In this document: in pieces, positions 46,465 to 55,230 of the stretch | How the letters are laid out: each line of letters begins with the position of its first letter | How positions within the stretch are numbered: position 1 is the first letter of the stretch | Translations under genes and position numbers: made by a program | Notes under the pieces: model-generated | Database searches by the model: none | Told to the model about the DNA's origin: nothing | The model's input: only the letters and a program-made list of their open reading frames with translations | From: Mycoplasmopsis bovis PG45 | GTDB taxonomy: Bacteria; Bacillota_I; Bacilli_A; Mycoplasmatales; Metamycoplasmataceae | Assembly: GCF_000183385.1 (NCBI RefSeq) | Contig: NC_014760.1 | Span: 930,001 to 994,000 of the forward strand | Direction of reading: 5' to 3' | DNA: 64,000 nt

Positions 46465-48432
46465 ATGGAAGAATTGAAAAATACTAACCAAGATAAAAAA
46501 ACAGAAAATAGCAGTTATAATGCAAGCAGTATAAGAGTGCTAGAAGGCCTAGAAGCTGTTAGGGTTCGTCCTGGAATGTATATTGGTACAATCACAGATA
46601 AAGGACTTCATCATTTGGTCTGAGAAATTGTTGATAATTCAGTTGATGAATGTATGGCAGGATATGCTAATTACATCAAAATCACTATTTGCAAAGACGG
46701 CTATATTGAAATAGAAGATAATGGCCGTGGTATTCCGGTTGCTAAACACCCACAAACAGGATTATCAACTGTAGAAACAGTTTTAACAGTACTACATGCT
46801 GGCGGTAAATTTGATTCAGATGCGTATAAAGTTTCTGGGGGTCTACATGGTGTTGGTGCTTCTGTTGTTAATGCATTAAGTTCAGACTTGCATGTATGGG
46901 TTAAAAGAGAAGGTCATACATATTATGCACATTTTCAAAATGGTGGGCAAACCGTACAACCTTTGACAATAATTAATGACATAGAACCTAATGAAACAGG
47001 CACAAAAATAAAATTTTATCCTGATTTTTCAATATTAGAAAAACATCCGTTTTCAGTTGAAGCTATAACTGACCATGCTAAGAGAATTGCTTATCTAACT
47101 AAGGGAACACGTTTGGTTGTTGTGGATGAATTTAACAACACCTCTGAAGAATTCTACTATGAAGGTGGCCTTATTGATTATGTTAATGAACTTAATGAAG
47201 GACAAAAATTAGTTCATGATTCAATAATCTATGCTGAAGGTTTGTATGATTCTGACAAATCAGGTTCAAAAATTACAGTTGAAGTTGCAATGCAATACAT
47301 TTCAACATTTCAACCAAGAATTACAACCTATACCAACAACATAGTGACAATTGAAGGCGGGACACATGAACAAGGCTTTTTTGATGCTCTTTCAAGACTA
47401 ATAAACAGTTATGCATTAAAAAATAACTTAATAAAAAATGATAGTGAAAGGTTAAACAAAGAAGATACTTCAAAAGGCCTTGTTGCCATTGTGTCTATAA
47501 AACACCCTGATCCGATTTTTGAAGGTCAAACAAAAGGTAAATTAAATAACAAAGATGCTAGAACAGCTGTCAGGGAAATATTAGCTCCTGTTTTAGAAAG
47601 ATATTTTGATGAAAACCCTATTGATGCTAGAGAGATAATTAATAAATGTCTGCAATCTAGGAAATCGCGTTTGGCTGCTGAAGCTGCTGCTAAGGCTGTT
47701 CAAGCAAATATGGGAAATAATTCAATAGCATCATTACCCGGTAAGCTTGCTAATTGCACCAGCAAAAATGCTGAAATCTGTGAATTATACATCGTTGAGG
47801 GTAATTCAGCTGGCGGTTCAGCAAAAATGGGTAGGGACAGAAATGTTCAGGCCATTCTGCCACTAAGAGGTAAAGTTATTAATGCTGAAAAGGTTTCGCC
47901 TGAAAGAGTTCTTTCTAATGCAGAAATAATCTCGCTTATAACTGCTTTGGGTACAGGACTAAACGAAACATTTGACATCAACAAGCTTAGATACCATAAG
48001 GTAATTATTATGACTGATGCTGATGTCGATGGAGCCCACATTAGAACACTTTTATTAACCTTCTTCTACCGTTATTTTAGAAAACTAATTGAATATGGCT
48101 TTATTTATATTGCTCAACCTCCGCTTTATAAAATTCAACAAAATAAATATATTGCCTATGCATACAATGATTCTCAAAAGGATTCTATTCTCCAAGAATT
48201 AAATCAGGATTCTAAAATAACAATTCAACGTTACAAAGGTTTGGGAGAAATGGATCCTGAGCAGTTGTGAGAAACTACAATGAATCCTGAGAATAGAAAA
48301 ATGTATCAAGTTCAAATTGATGATGCAGCCAAGGCTGACTGAGTGTTTACGACTTTAATGGGAGACGATGTTTTGCCAAGAAGAGAATTTATTGAAAAAA
48401 ATGCAAAATTTGTTCAAAATATTGATATTTAG
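46465..48432 (+). CDS. gyrB: DNA gyrase subunit B
   Basis: This 655 aa type II topoisomerase ATPase subunit has a GHKL ATPase domain ([31 protein letters not shown]), transducer domain, TOPRIM with [15 protein letters not shown] and [16 protein letters not shown], and a GyrB-type C-terminus [20 protein letters not shown]...[17 protein letters not shown]. The last stretch favours GyrB over ParE. UGA Trp codons at 46621, 48268 and 48340. GGAGG lies 5 nt before the ATG. gyrA is not in the window. Confidence 0.93.
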
Positions 48433-48554
48433 CATATTAATATAGTTTTCTTAAAAAAAGTTTAAAATATCAAAAATATAAAAAAGTATTGTTTTTTATG
48501 TCAAAAATAGCATTTTTGTACAAAATGTCTTAACTAAATGATAAAGGAGAAAAT

Positions 48555-48869
48555 ATGCTCAAAGAAATTACAACTCAAGAATACAAGGAAACAGTAGAAG
48601 GCAAAATTTCTGAACCTTATCTACTTGTGTTCCATGCTTTATGATGCGGTCCATGTAGAATGTTTAAAGAATCACTTTCAGAATTAGCTGAGAAAGACAA
48701 TGTATTAGTTTACCGTGTTAATATCGATGAAAATTCAGACCTAGCTAGTCAATTTCAAGTTCGTTCAATTCCAACTTGATTTGTGTTCAAGGATGGAAAA
48801 CAAATGGTATCACACAACGGCTTCCTTCCATATGAAGACTTAAAAAATGTTGTAGATTCAATAAAATAA
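48555..48869 (+). CDS. trxA: thioredoxin
   Basis: This 104 aa redox protein has active site WCGPC (Cys31, Cys34), the Trp being a UGA codon, and the cis-Pro loop SIPTWF, again with a UGA Trp. It reduces protein disulfides in the cytoplasm. AAAGGAG lies 6 nt before the ATG. Confidence 0.95.
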
Positions 48870-48890
48870 GCCCGCTGGGCTTTTTTGTTA
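48866..48890 (+). terminator. trxA terminator
   Basis: AAGCCC-GCT-GGGCTT stem followed by six T, overlapping the trxA stop codon. Confidence 0.85.
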
Positions 48891-48908
48891 ACTTAATCTA
48901 ATTTTATT

Positions 48909-48914
48909 TATAAT
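48909..48914 (+). promoter_or_regulatory. -10 box of smpB
   Basis: TATAAT with 7 nt to the ATG and no Shine-Dalgarno site. Confidence 0.6.
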
Positions 48915-48921
48915 CTTTGTT

Positions 48922-49368
48922 ATGAAAATAATCAGCGAGAATCGCAAAGGCCTTTATGGCTATAAAATAATTGAAAAGCATGAAGTCGGCATTTCTCTTT
49001 TAGGCTGAGAAGTAAAAAGTGCCCGTGCCCAAACTATTAATCTAACTAATTCATACGTTTTTTTTAAAAAGGGTGAGCTTTTTCTTTGTAATGCAAATTT
49101 TGCTAAATATATGTTGTTAAAAGTGGATGAAGACAGAGATCGTAAACTGCTTATGCACAAAAGAGAAATTATTCGTCTTAAAAACAAACTAGACCGTTTG
49201 TCATCCACCACCATTAAGCCTGTTAAAATTTACTTTAACAATAAATCTAAAATAAAAATTGAAATTGCCTTGGTTCAAAGTATGAACAAAGCCGACAAAC
49301 GCGAAGAATTAAAGAAAAAAGACAATGAAAAATATATACAAAAAATCAAGAGCCAATATTTAAACTAG
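48922..49368 (+). CDS. smpB: SsrA-binding protein
   Basis: This 148 aa tmRNA partner in trans-translation starts MKIISENRKGLYGYKIIEKHEVGISLLGWEVKSARAQTINLTNSYV, the usual SmpB core, and ends in a basic tail KDNEKYIQKIKSQYLN. The stop TAG is the first three bases of the adjoining IS end (TAGGACA), so the original C-terminus may have been slightly different. The leaderless start fits the -10 spacing. Confidence 0.93.
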
Positions 49369-50640
49369 GACAATAAAAATAGACATTAAATTTCTTGAGC
49401 ATTCGCCCATTATTATACCAATCAATGAATCTATTTAGATGACGCTCAAGTTCCTTAAGCGTCATTTTCTTAACACTTTTCTAAAAATTTTCAAACATTT
49501 CAGTTTTAAGTACTGAAAAAAGTATTCAATTTCTCTATTGTCAAGAGAATTGCCAATTCTTGACATTGATACTTTTCCATTAAGTCTTTCAATTAACTGA
49601 AGATATTCTTTAGATGAATATTGACTTCCGTGGTCAGAATGTATAACAAAATTTTTGGGAAAATTAACTTTTTTAATATTATCAATAACCAATGAATTAT
49701 TATTGTACAAAGACAGGTTAAAACCTAAAATTTTTTTGGTTTTATGATGAATAACAGCCGACATATATACAAAATTTTGATCAACATCTATTGGCGAAGG
49801 TATGTATGTAACATCAGTAGCATAGATATCATTATATATGCCATCATAGTCACAAGAAGCAATATTTTGAAACGTTACAGCTACATTCTTAGATTCTTTT
49901 GTTCTTTTTGCTTTTCTTATTCTACAAACTAGTCCAAGTTTTTTCATTATTCTACCTAAAGTCCTATAATTAAGCTTTATTTGTTTATTTTTGCTAATAT
50001 AAGCAGCCAATCTTTCTCTGCCGAAAATGCCTCCAGTTTCTTTAAAAGCTTGAACTACGGTGTTCTTTAATTCAAGATTCTTTTCTTTAATCATTTTCAA
50101 TTTTTTTAGCTTTTTATAGTATGTAGATTTTTTAATTTTAAGCAATGACATAATAACTTTATTCAATACCTTAAAGGAAAATGAATTCTTTATTTTGGTA
50201 ACCGTTTCTTTAAATTTGTTCTTTTTTATCTTCTTAATTTCGTCATCTGTAGAAATTATTTTTATTATCTTTATCAAATCTTCTTTATTTAGATCATTTA
50301 AAAATTCATCTAATATTTCATCATTTGATTTTATCTTTTTTGGCCTGCCGGAACCTTTACCTTTTTTAGGTGATCTTACGCTCATTGATTCTATGTTCAT
50401 ACCTAAATTATATCTTTTATACTTATTCACTAATCTCTTTCATTGATCGTCAGAAATGTGTTTTACATTTTTTATTTTCATCATTTCATTCAAAAAAAAC
50501 ATTTTTTAGTGAGTTCCCCAGATCTATATTTTCGTATTTTTCAAACAAATATTTCCATTCATTAACACTTAACTGCTTAGCCATTTTTATCTCCAACAAA
50601 AAACATCAGCAAATTTGCTGATGTCTGCTTTTTTTGTACT
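49366..50640 (-). mobile_element. IS3-family (IS150-like) element, degenerate copy
   Basis: Same element as 53798-55127 in opposite orientation. The transposase-end terminus is TAGGACAATAAAAATAGACAT at 49366. The other terminus near 50640 is mutated (TGTACT in place of TGTCCT). Relative to the intact copy it has lost ~50 bp near the transposase 3' end by deletion between two AAATTTAAT repeats, and it carries several frameshifts. Confidence 0.88.
49430..50584 (-). pseudogene. IS3-family transposase pseudogene
   Basis: The start MAKQLSVNEWKYLFEKYEN at 50584 is followed by a 1 bp deletion near 50526 and a T-run of 8 instead of 6 near 50495, which throw the frame. The central part (322 codons from 50430) still shows the HTH and DDE regions (YATDVTYIP, HSDHGSQYSS). 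A further 1 bp deletion near 49510 replaces the end with a wrong frame (FFQYLKLKCLKIF). Unlikely to be active, although it could be trans-complemented. Confidence 0.88.
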
Positions 50641-50659
50641 GCGAGTCCATTTTTTTATC

Positions 50660-51984
50660 CTATTTTATTTGACTGTTACTTGCTTTTACCTTTTTTCTAT
50701 ATTCATTTAATAACCTAAGAATTTTTTCAGGTAAATTATTATCATCTAATTTATCATCATCTTTTTTAAACTGTTCTGCATTAAAATTTCCAGTAGGTAA
50801 ATGGCTTTCTCATGGTTTTAATGACTTATTAAAGTTTGAGTTGGCAAACATTCCATTAACAGTTTCTATACTTTTAGGTTTTCAATTGTCTAAATTACTA
50901 TTAAAGTTTTTTGTATCTGAAAACATATTTCTCATTGATGTTACTTTTTCAACATTTCAAGAATTAAGATTTTGATTAAAATTTGTTGCTTCCCAAAACA
51001 TCCCTTCCATATCAGTAACATTAGATGTATTTCACTTTGATATGTCTTGATTAAAATTTGTTGCACCAGAAAACATTTCAATCATTAATAATGCAGAATC
51101 TGTTTTTCATCTACTAATATCATGATCAAATTTATTTGCATTATAAAATACAGTACTAAAATTAGAAATATTTGATGTATCTCATTTGTCTAAATTTTCA
51201 ATTTTTTCTTGTTTTGAATCTTCAAACGCTGATTCTAGGGAAGAAATAAATTTAGGAAGATGTTCTGGAACTTTATTTGTAGATTGCTTAAATTTTTCTA
51301 TTTTACCATCTTCATTATAACCAATTGATATTGCTTCGTCGCCCTTGTATTTAGTTTTTGAAGAAATAGGTCAAACCTTGCCAAATGGCAATTTAAGTTC
51401 GTCGTTAGAATTATTTAGTTTTACAACAAAAGGAGGATTTGTAGAATTAGAATTTGGGTTAGGTTTAGTATTTGGTTCACTGACTAGTTGAAGGTTATTT
51501 TTAGGAAATTTAGATTTAAGTTTTTCAAAGATTTCCCCATAAGATCATTTTTTTCAAATATCATTTTTAAAATCTTTATTTCATATATCTAATACTTCTT
51601 GAAGAACAGGATCTAGCTTTTGTTCCTCTTTTAATTTCTTTTCTTCATCATTATTCATTGGGATTGTATTAACATTATCATTTTTGCCAGCTTCAGATCT
51701 AGATTCATCTGATTGGTCTTTTGGTGTAACAGTTGGTTCCGACTTTTCACTATTGTTTTTAGCATCTGTTGTTTTATCTACATTGCTTGAATCATCTTTG
51801 CTTTGATCACCATGAGAATTGGGGGGGGGGTCATCTGTTTTGAAGTTTGCGGGTTAGATTCGTTATTTATTATTTGAATTTTTTCATCATTATCATTTTT
51901 CTTACAAGAAGCTGCAACTAATGGCATAAGTGGTAAAAATGACACCGAACTAAATATATTAAACTTTTTAATTTTTTTCTTCAT
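50660..51984 (-). CDS. phase-variable lipoprotein with DUF285/BspA-like repeats, currently out of frame
   Basis: Signal peptide MKKKIKKFNIFSSVSF with lipobox PLVAASC, then a linker interrupted by a C10 tract (51821-51830). With C10 the frame ends after 68 residues. With C11 or C8 it continues for ~440 residues: an acidic linker, a region KFPKNNLQLVSEPNTKPN, and then about five DUF285-type units (WDTSNISNFSTVF, WKTDSALLMIEMFSGATNF, WNTSNVTDMEGMFWEATNF, WNVEKVTSMRNMFSDTKNF). Such units occur in mycoplasma surface proteins. Most Trp are UGA. Coordinates cover the full ON gene. Confidence 0.82.
51821..51830 (-). repeat. C10 homopolymer phase-variation tract
   Basis: Ten C on the coding strand, about 51 codons into the lipoprotein gene. 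One extra C, or two fewer, restores the long frame. The only homopolymer G/C run of this length seen in this AT-rich window. Confidence 0.85.
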
Positions 51985-52125
51985 TTTGAGAATAACTTCC
52001 TTTATTTATATAGTTTATTTATTGTAATAGTTTTGTAAAAAATAAAAATTTAATGTCTATTTTTGTTTTCCTATTTTAATTTATAGCTCTTGACTTTTTT
52101 ATTAATGTTGCTGTTTTATAGGCTT

Positions 52126-53085
52126 TTATGGTTTTTCAATAATTGAAATACTTTCAAACTTCCTACTAATTTTAGAGTTTGAATATGATGAATCTGTAAG
52201 GATTTTAAACATTTGACATCCTAGCAAGTGGTAATCAATAAATATCTTACATTTATAGTTGCTCTTTCAATCATAAATTGATGTATATCCAATATCAGTT
52301 AGTCTTAGATTTTTGTCTTTTGATGCAACTAGCGTTATAAAAGATTCATGTGTCGAATTGATTAAATTGACAATATTATTTTTATAAACAAAGTTAATAA
52401 AATCAACTGTGGCTTTTTCACTTCTATTATCAACTTCAATTTTTAGTTGATTGATTCCGTTTTCACGACAAAATCTTTCAAATCCATCGCTTCTTTGCTT
52501 TTGTTCTGCTTCTGAAAGCTTTGAATCAACTACAAAGGCAATCTTTTCGTTTTTGTCTATGTATGATGAAAATTTGGTAGTTAAATCATAAAATGCCTTT
52601 GTGTAGTCTATTGCTATATTATTTACCCTTTTATCTGTAGTTGGATAAACTAATGTTGTGCATTCATTAACATTATTAGCAATGTAATCAAGAATAGCAT
52701 TTTGATTGTTATTAGGTAAAAAGAAAATCACAGCTCATGGCTTTCAAGATAAAACATATCTCACTGTTTCAATGTACTTTTCCAAATCATGACCTGCATA
52801 AATAGTAAGTGTCTTAACATTAAACACTTTAGCTTGTTGACTAATGCCCAAAACAACTGATTGATAGTAGTTTGGAGACTGTTCAGGCATAATAATGAAA
52901 ACTGAATTATCACTACCACGTATTAGTCTAGCTCCATGATTTGGATAATAATTATACTTAGTAACTATATCTTGGATTCTTGACTTAGTTTGTTTTGATA
53001 CATATCCACCATTGTAAAAACGACTCACAGTACTGATTGAAACGTGAGCTAATCTAGCTATGTCTTTGTAAGAGAAATTTTTCAT
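52126..53085 (-). CDS. LacI-family transcriptional regulator
   Basis: The 319 aa protein has the N-terminal LacI helix-turn-helix (YKDIARLAHVSISTVSRFYNGGYVSKQTKSRI, residues ~6-38), the hinge with YYPNHGARLIR, and a periplasmic-binding-like domain with degenerate motifs. UGA Trp codons at 52741, 52732 and near the end. The effector is probably a sugar or sugar phosphate; no sugar gene is adjacent, so its regulon is unknown. TATAAT lies 7 nt before the ATG, no Shine-Dalgarno site. Confidence 0.88.
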
Positions 53086-53092
53086 AATACTT

Positions 53093-53098
53093 ATTATA
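53093..53098 (-). promoter_or_regulatory. -10 box of the LacI-type regulator gene
   Basis: TATAAT, 7 nt before ATG, leaderless type. Confidence 0.55.
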
Positions 53099-53172
53099 GT
53101 AAAAAAAATAAATATGAAAACATCTCACAAAATTTTATTGTTCATCATATTTATGTTTATTGTTATAATTAA

Positions 53173-53258
53173 AAAGCTGGTGAAATAGCAACCTTATAAC
53201 CTGGTCAGGACAGAGATGTAGCAGCCATATTAAGAAGTGTTATGTTCGCCAGCTTTTT
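53173..53258 (+). ncRNA. ffs: signal recognition particle RNA (4.5S type)
   Basis: Starts AAGCTGGTGAAATAGC, contains the conserved apical domain GGTCAGGACAGAGATGTAGCAGCC and closes with GTTCGCCAGCTTTTT, pairing GCTGG with CCAGC; the T-run may be the terminator. TATAAT at 53164-53169 is its -10 box. The RNA binds Ffh for co-translational membrane targeting. Confidence 0.92.
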
Positions 53259-53280
53259 AAAAAGCATCGTGAGGTTTTAT

Positions 53281-53676
53281 ATGGATATTAAAACATCAGA
53301 AACAGTCGGCTTAACATTTTTAACTGTTCTTATGCTTATAACTTTTTTAGTAAAAGTTTTTTACTTTTTTACTTTAAAAGAAAAAGAATGATACAGAATG
53401 CAAAACCTAATAAGCCTGTGATACAGGCACATAAGCGTATTAATTGTTATAGTAATAATTTCTTCTTGTGCTTTATATCCTTGATTAATGACTATTACAA
53501 TGCGACTTTTCTACAGAAACTACTATTCAGCACCTGACCTTGTGTCTGCAAGAGTTTCTATTATTTTTTCATTAGTTATTGCACAGTTTGTACACATAAA
53601 CAATCTTGTTTTGCTCTTTAAATTTGTTGTGTTTAAAAAATATGCAAAACCTAAAGATAATAATATGGTATTATAA
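53281..53676 (+). CDS. small membrane protein of unknown function
   Basis: The 131 aa protein has three likely membrane segments (TVGLTFLTVLMLITFLVKVFY, ~residues 8-30; SVLIVIVIISSCALYPWLM, ~52-72; VSIIFSLVIAQFVHINNLVLL, ~95-116) and short Lys-rich ends. Three UGA Trp codons. Weak GAGG site 7 nt before the ATG. It follows ffs and precedes tRNA-Leu. No family recognised. Confidence 0.72.
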
Positions 53677-53677
53677 T
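53672..53677 (+). promoter_or_regulatory. -10 box of tRNA-Leu overlapping the upstream stop codon
   Basis: TATAAT contains the TAA of the membrane protein gene and lies 6 nt before the first base of the tRNA. Confidence 0.5.
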
Positions 53678-53683
53678 ATTACT

Positions 53684-53767
53684 CCCCAAGTGGTGGAATG
53701 GCAGACACCGTAGACTCAAAATCTACTGGAGAAATCCGTGCAGGTTCAAGTCCTGTCTTGGGGACCA
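53684..53767 (+). tRNA. tRNA-Leu(CAA), CCA encoded
   Basis: Acceptor CCCCAAG / CTTGGGG, anticodon stem GTAGA / TCTAC with loop CTCAAAA (anticodon CAA, codon UUG), long class II variable arm TGGAGAAATCC, T-arm GCAGGTTCAAGTCCTGT, encoded CCA. An IS3-family element begins 30 bp downstream. Confidence 0.95.
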
Positions 53768-53797
53768 TATGACCAAACTCGCCATAATAGCTTACAC

Positions 53798-55127
53798 TAG
53801 GACAAAAAAAGTAGACATCAGCAAATTTGCTGATGTTTTTTGTTGGAGATAAAAATGGCTAAGCAGTTAAGTGTTAATGAATGGAAATATTTGTTTGAAA
53901 AATACGAAAAACATAGATCTGGGGAACTCACTAAAAAATGTTTTTTGAATGAAATGATGAAAATAAAAAATGTAAAACACATTTCTGACGATCAATGAAA
54001 GAGATTAGTGAATAAGTATAAAAGATATAATTTAGGTATGAACATAGAATCAATGAGTGGAAGATCGCCTAAAAAAGGTAAAGGTTCCGGCAGGCCAAAA
54101 AAGACAAAATCAAATGATGAAATATTAGATGAATTTTTAAATGATCTAAATAAAGAAGATTTGATAAAGATAATAAAAATAATTTCTACAGATGACGAAA
54201 TTAAGAAGATAAAAAAGGACAAATTTAAAGAAACAGTTACCAAAATAAAGAATTCATTTCCCTTTAAGGTATCGAACAAAGTTATTATGTCATTGCTTAA
54301 AATTAAAAAATCTACATACTATAAAAAGCTAAAAAAATTGAAAATGATTAAAGAAAAGAATCTTGAATTAGAGAACACTGTAGTTCAAGCTTTTAAAGAA
54401 ACTGGAGGCATTTTCGGCAGAGAAAGATTGGCTGCTTATATTAGCAAAAATAAACAAATAAAGCTTAATTATAGGACTTTAGGTAGAATAATGAAAAAAC
54501 TTGGACTAGTTTGTAGAATAAGAAAAGCAAAAAGAACAAAAGAATCTAAGAATGTGGCTGTAACGTTTCAAAATATTGCTTCTCGTGACTATGATGGCAT
54601 ATATAATGATATCTATGCTACTGATGTTACATACATACCTTCGCCAATAGATGTTGATCAAAATTTTGTATATATGTCGGCCGTTATTCATCATAAAACC
54701 AAAAAAATTTTAGGTTTTAACCTGTCTTTGTACAATGATAATTCATTGGTTATTGATAATATTAAAAAAGTTAATTTTCCCAAAAATTTTGTTATACATT
54801 CTGACCACGGAAGTCAATATTCATCTAAAGAATATCTTCAGTTAATTGAAAGACTTAATGGAAAAGTATCAATGTCAAGAATTGGCAATTCTCTTGACAA
54901 TAGAGAAATTGAATACTTTTTCTCAGTACTTAAAACTGAAATGTTTGAAAATTTTGAGAAAAGTGTTAAGAAAATGACGCTTAAGGAACTTGAGCGTCAT
55001 CTAAATAGATTCATTGATTGGTATAATAATGAGCGAATGCTCAAGAAATTTAATTACAAAACTCCACATGAATTGTGAGTGGAATTTTGTAAAAAATAAA
55101 AATTTAATGTCTATTTTTATTGTCCTA
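53798..55127 (+). mobile_element. IS3-family (IS150-like) element, intact copy
   Basis: Termini TAGGACAAAAAAAGTAGACAT and, at the right, ATGTCTATTTTTATTGTCCTA form a ~20 bp imperfect inverted repeat. A hairpin ATCAGCAAATTTGCTGAT lies just inside the left end before the transposase. No clear short target duplication could be seen. Two other copies in the window are degraded (49366-50640 and 13808-14160). Confidence 0.9.
53855..55099 (+). CDS. IS3-family transposase, single intact frame
   Basis: The 414 aa protein has an N-terminal helix-turn-helix-like part (MAKQLSVNEWKYLFEKYEKHRSGELTKKCF...), an IS150 OrfB-like segment ETGGIFGRERLAAYISKN and a DDE core: Asp in YATDVTYIPSP, Asp in HSDHGSQYSS, Glu in NREIEYFFSVLKTEMF, then the typical RHLNRFIDWYNNERMLKKFNYKTPHEL. 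Unlike most IS3 elements no -1 frameshift is needed: orfA and orfB parts are one frame with UGA Trp codons at 53996 and 55076. GGAG precedes the ATG. Confidence 0.92.
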
Positions 55128-55197
55128 GTTTAGCTTTCAGGCTATTTTTTTTATTTTTTTTTGCATCCAAATATCACTAATAAGTCTGTTTTATAGA

Positions 55198-55230
55198 CAA
55201 AAAAATATTGTAAAAGCTACAATATTTCCT
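55198..55230 (-). terminator. terminator of the P-type ATPase gene
   Basis: Leftward stem AAATATTGTA / TACAATATTT followed by T-run. The gene's TAG stop lies within the loop-proximal part. Confidence 0.8.

Noticed and set aside
46465-48432. gyrB, der, plsC, gatA, rnj and the DUF2779 gene as frameshifted or split pseudogenes
   Set aside because: All interruptions are UGA codons at Trp positions; with table 4 the frames are complete and match family lengths.
53798-55127. Programmed -1 frameshift in the IS3 transposase
   Set aside because: orfA and orfB regions are already in one continuous frame in the intact copy; the shifts in the 49366-50640 copy are lesions in homopolymer runs.
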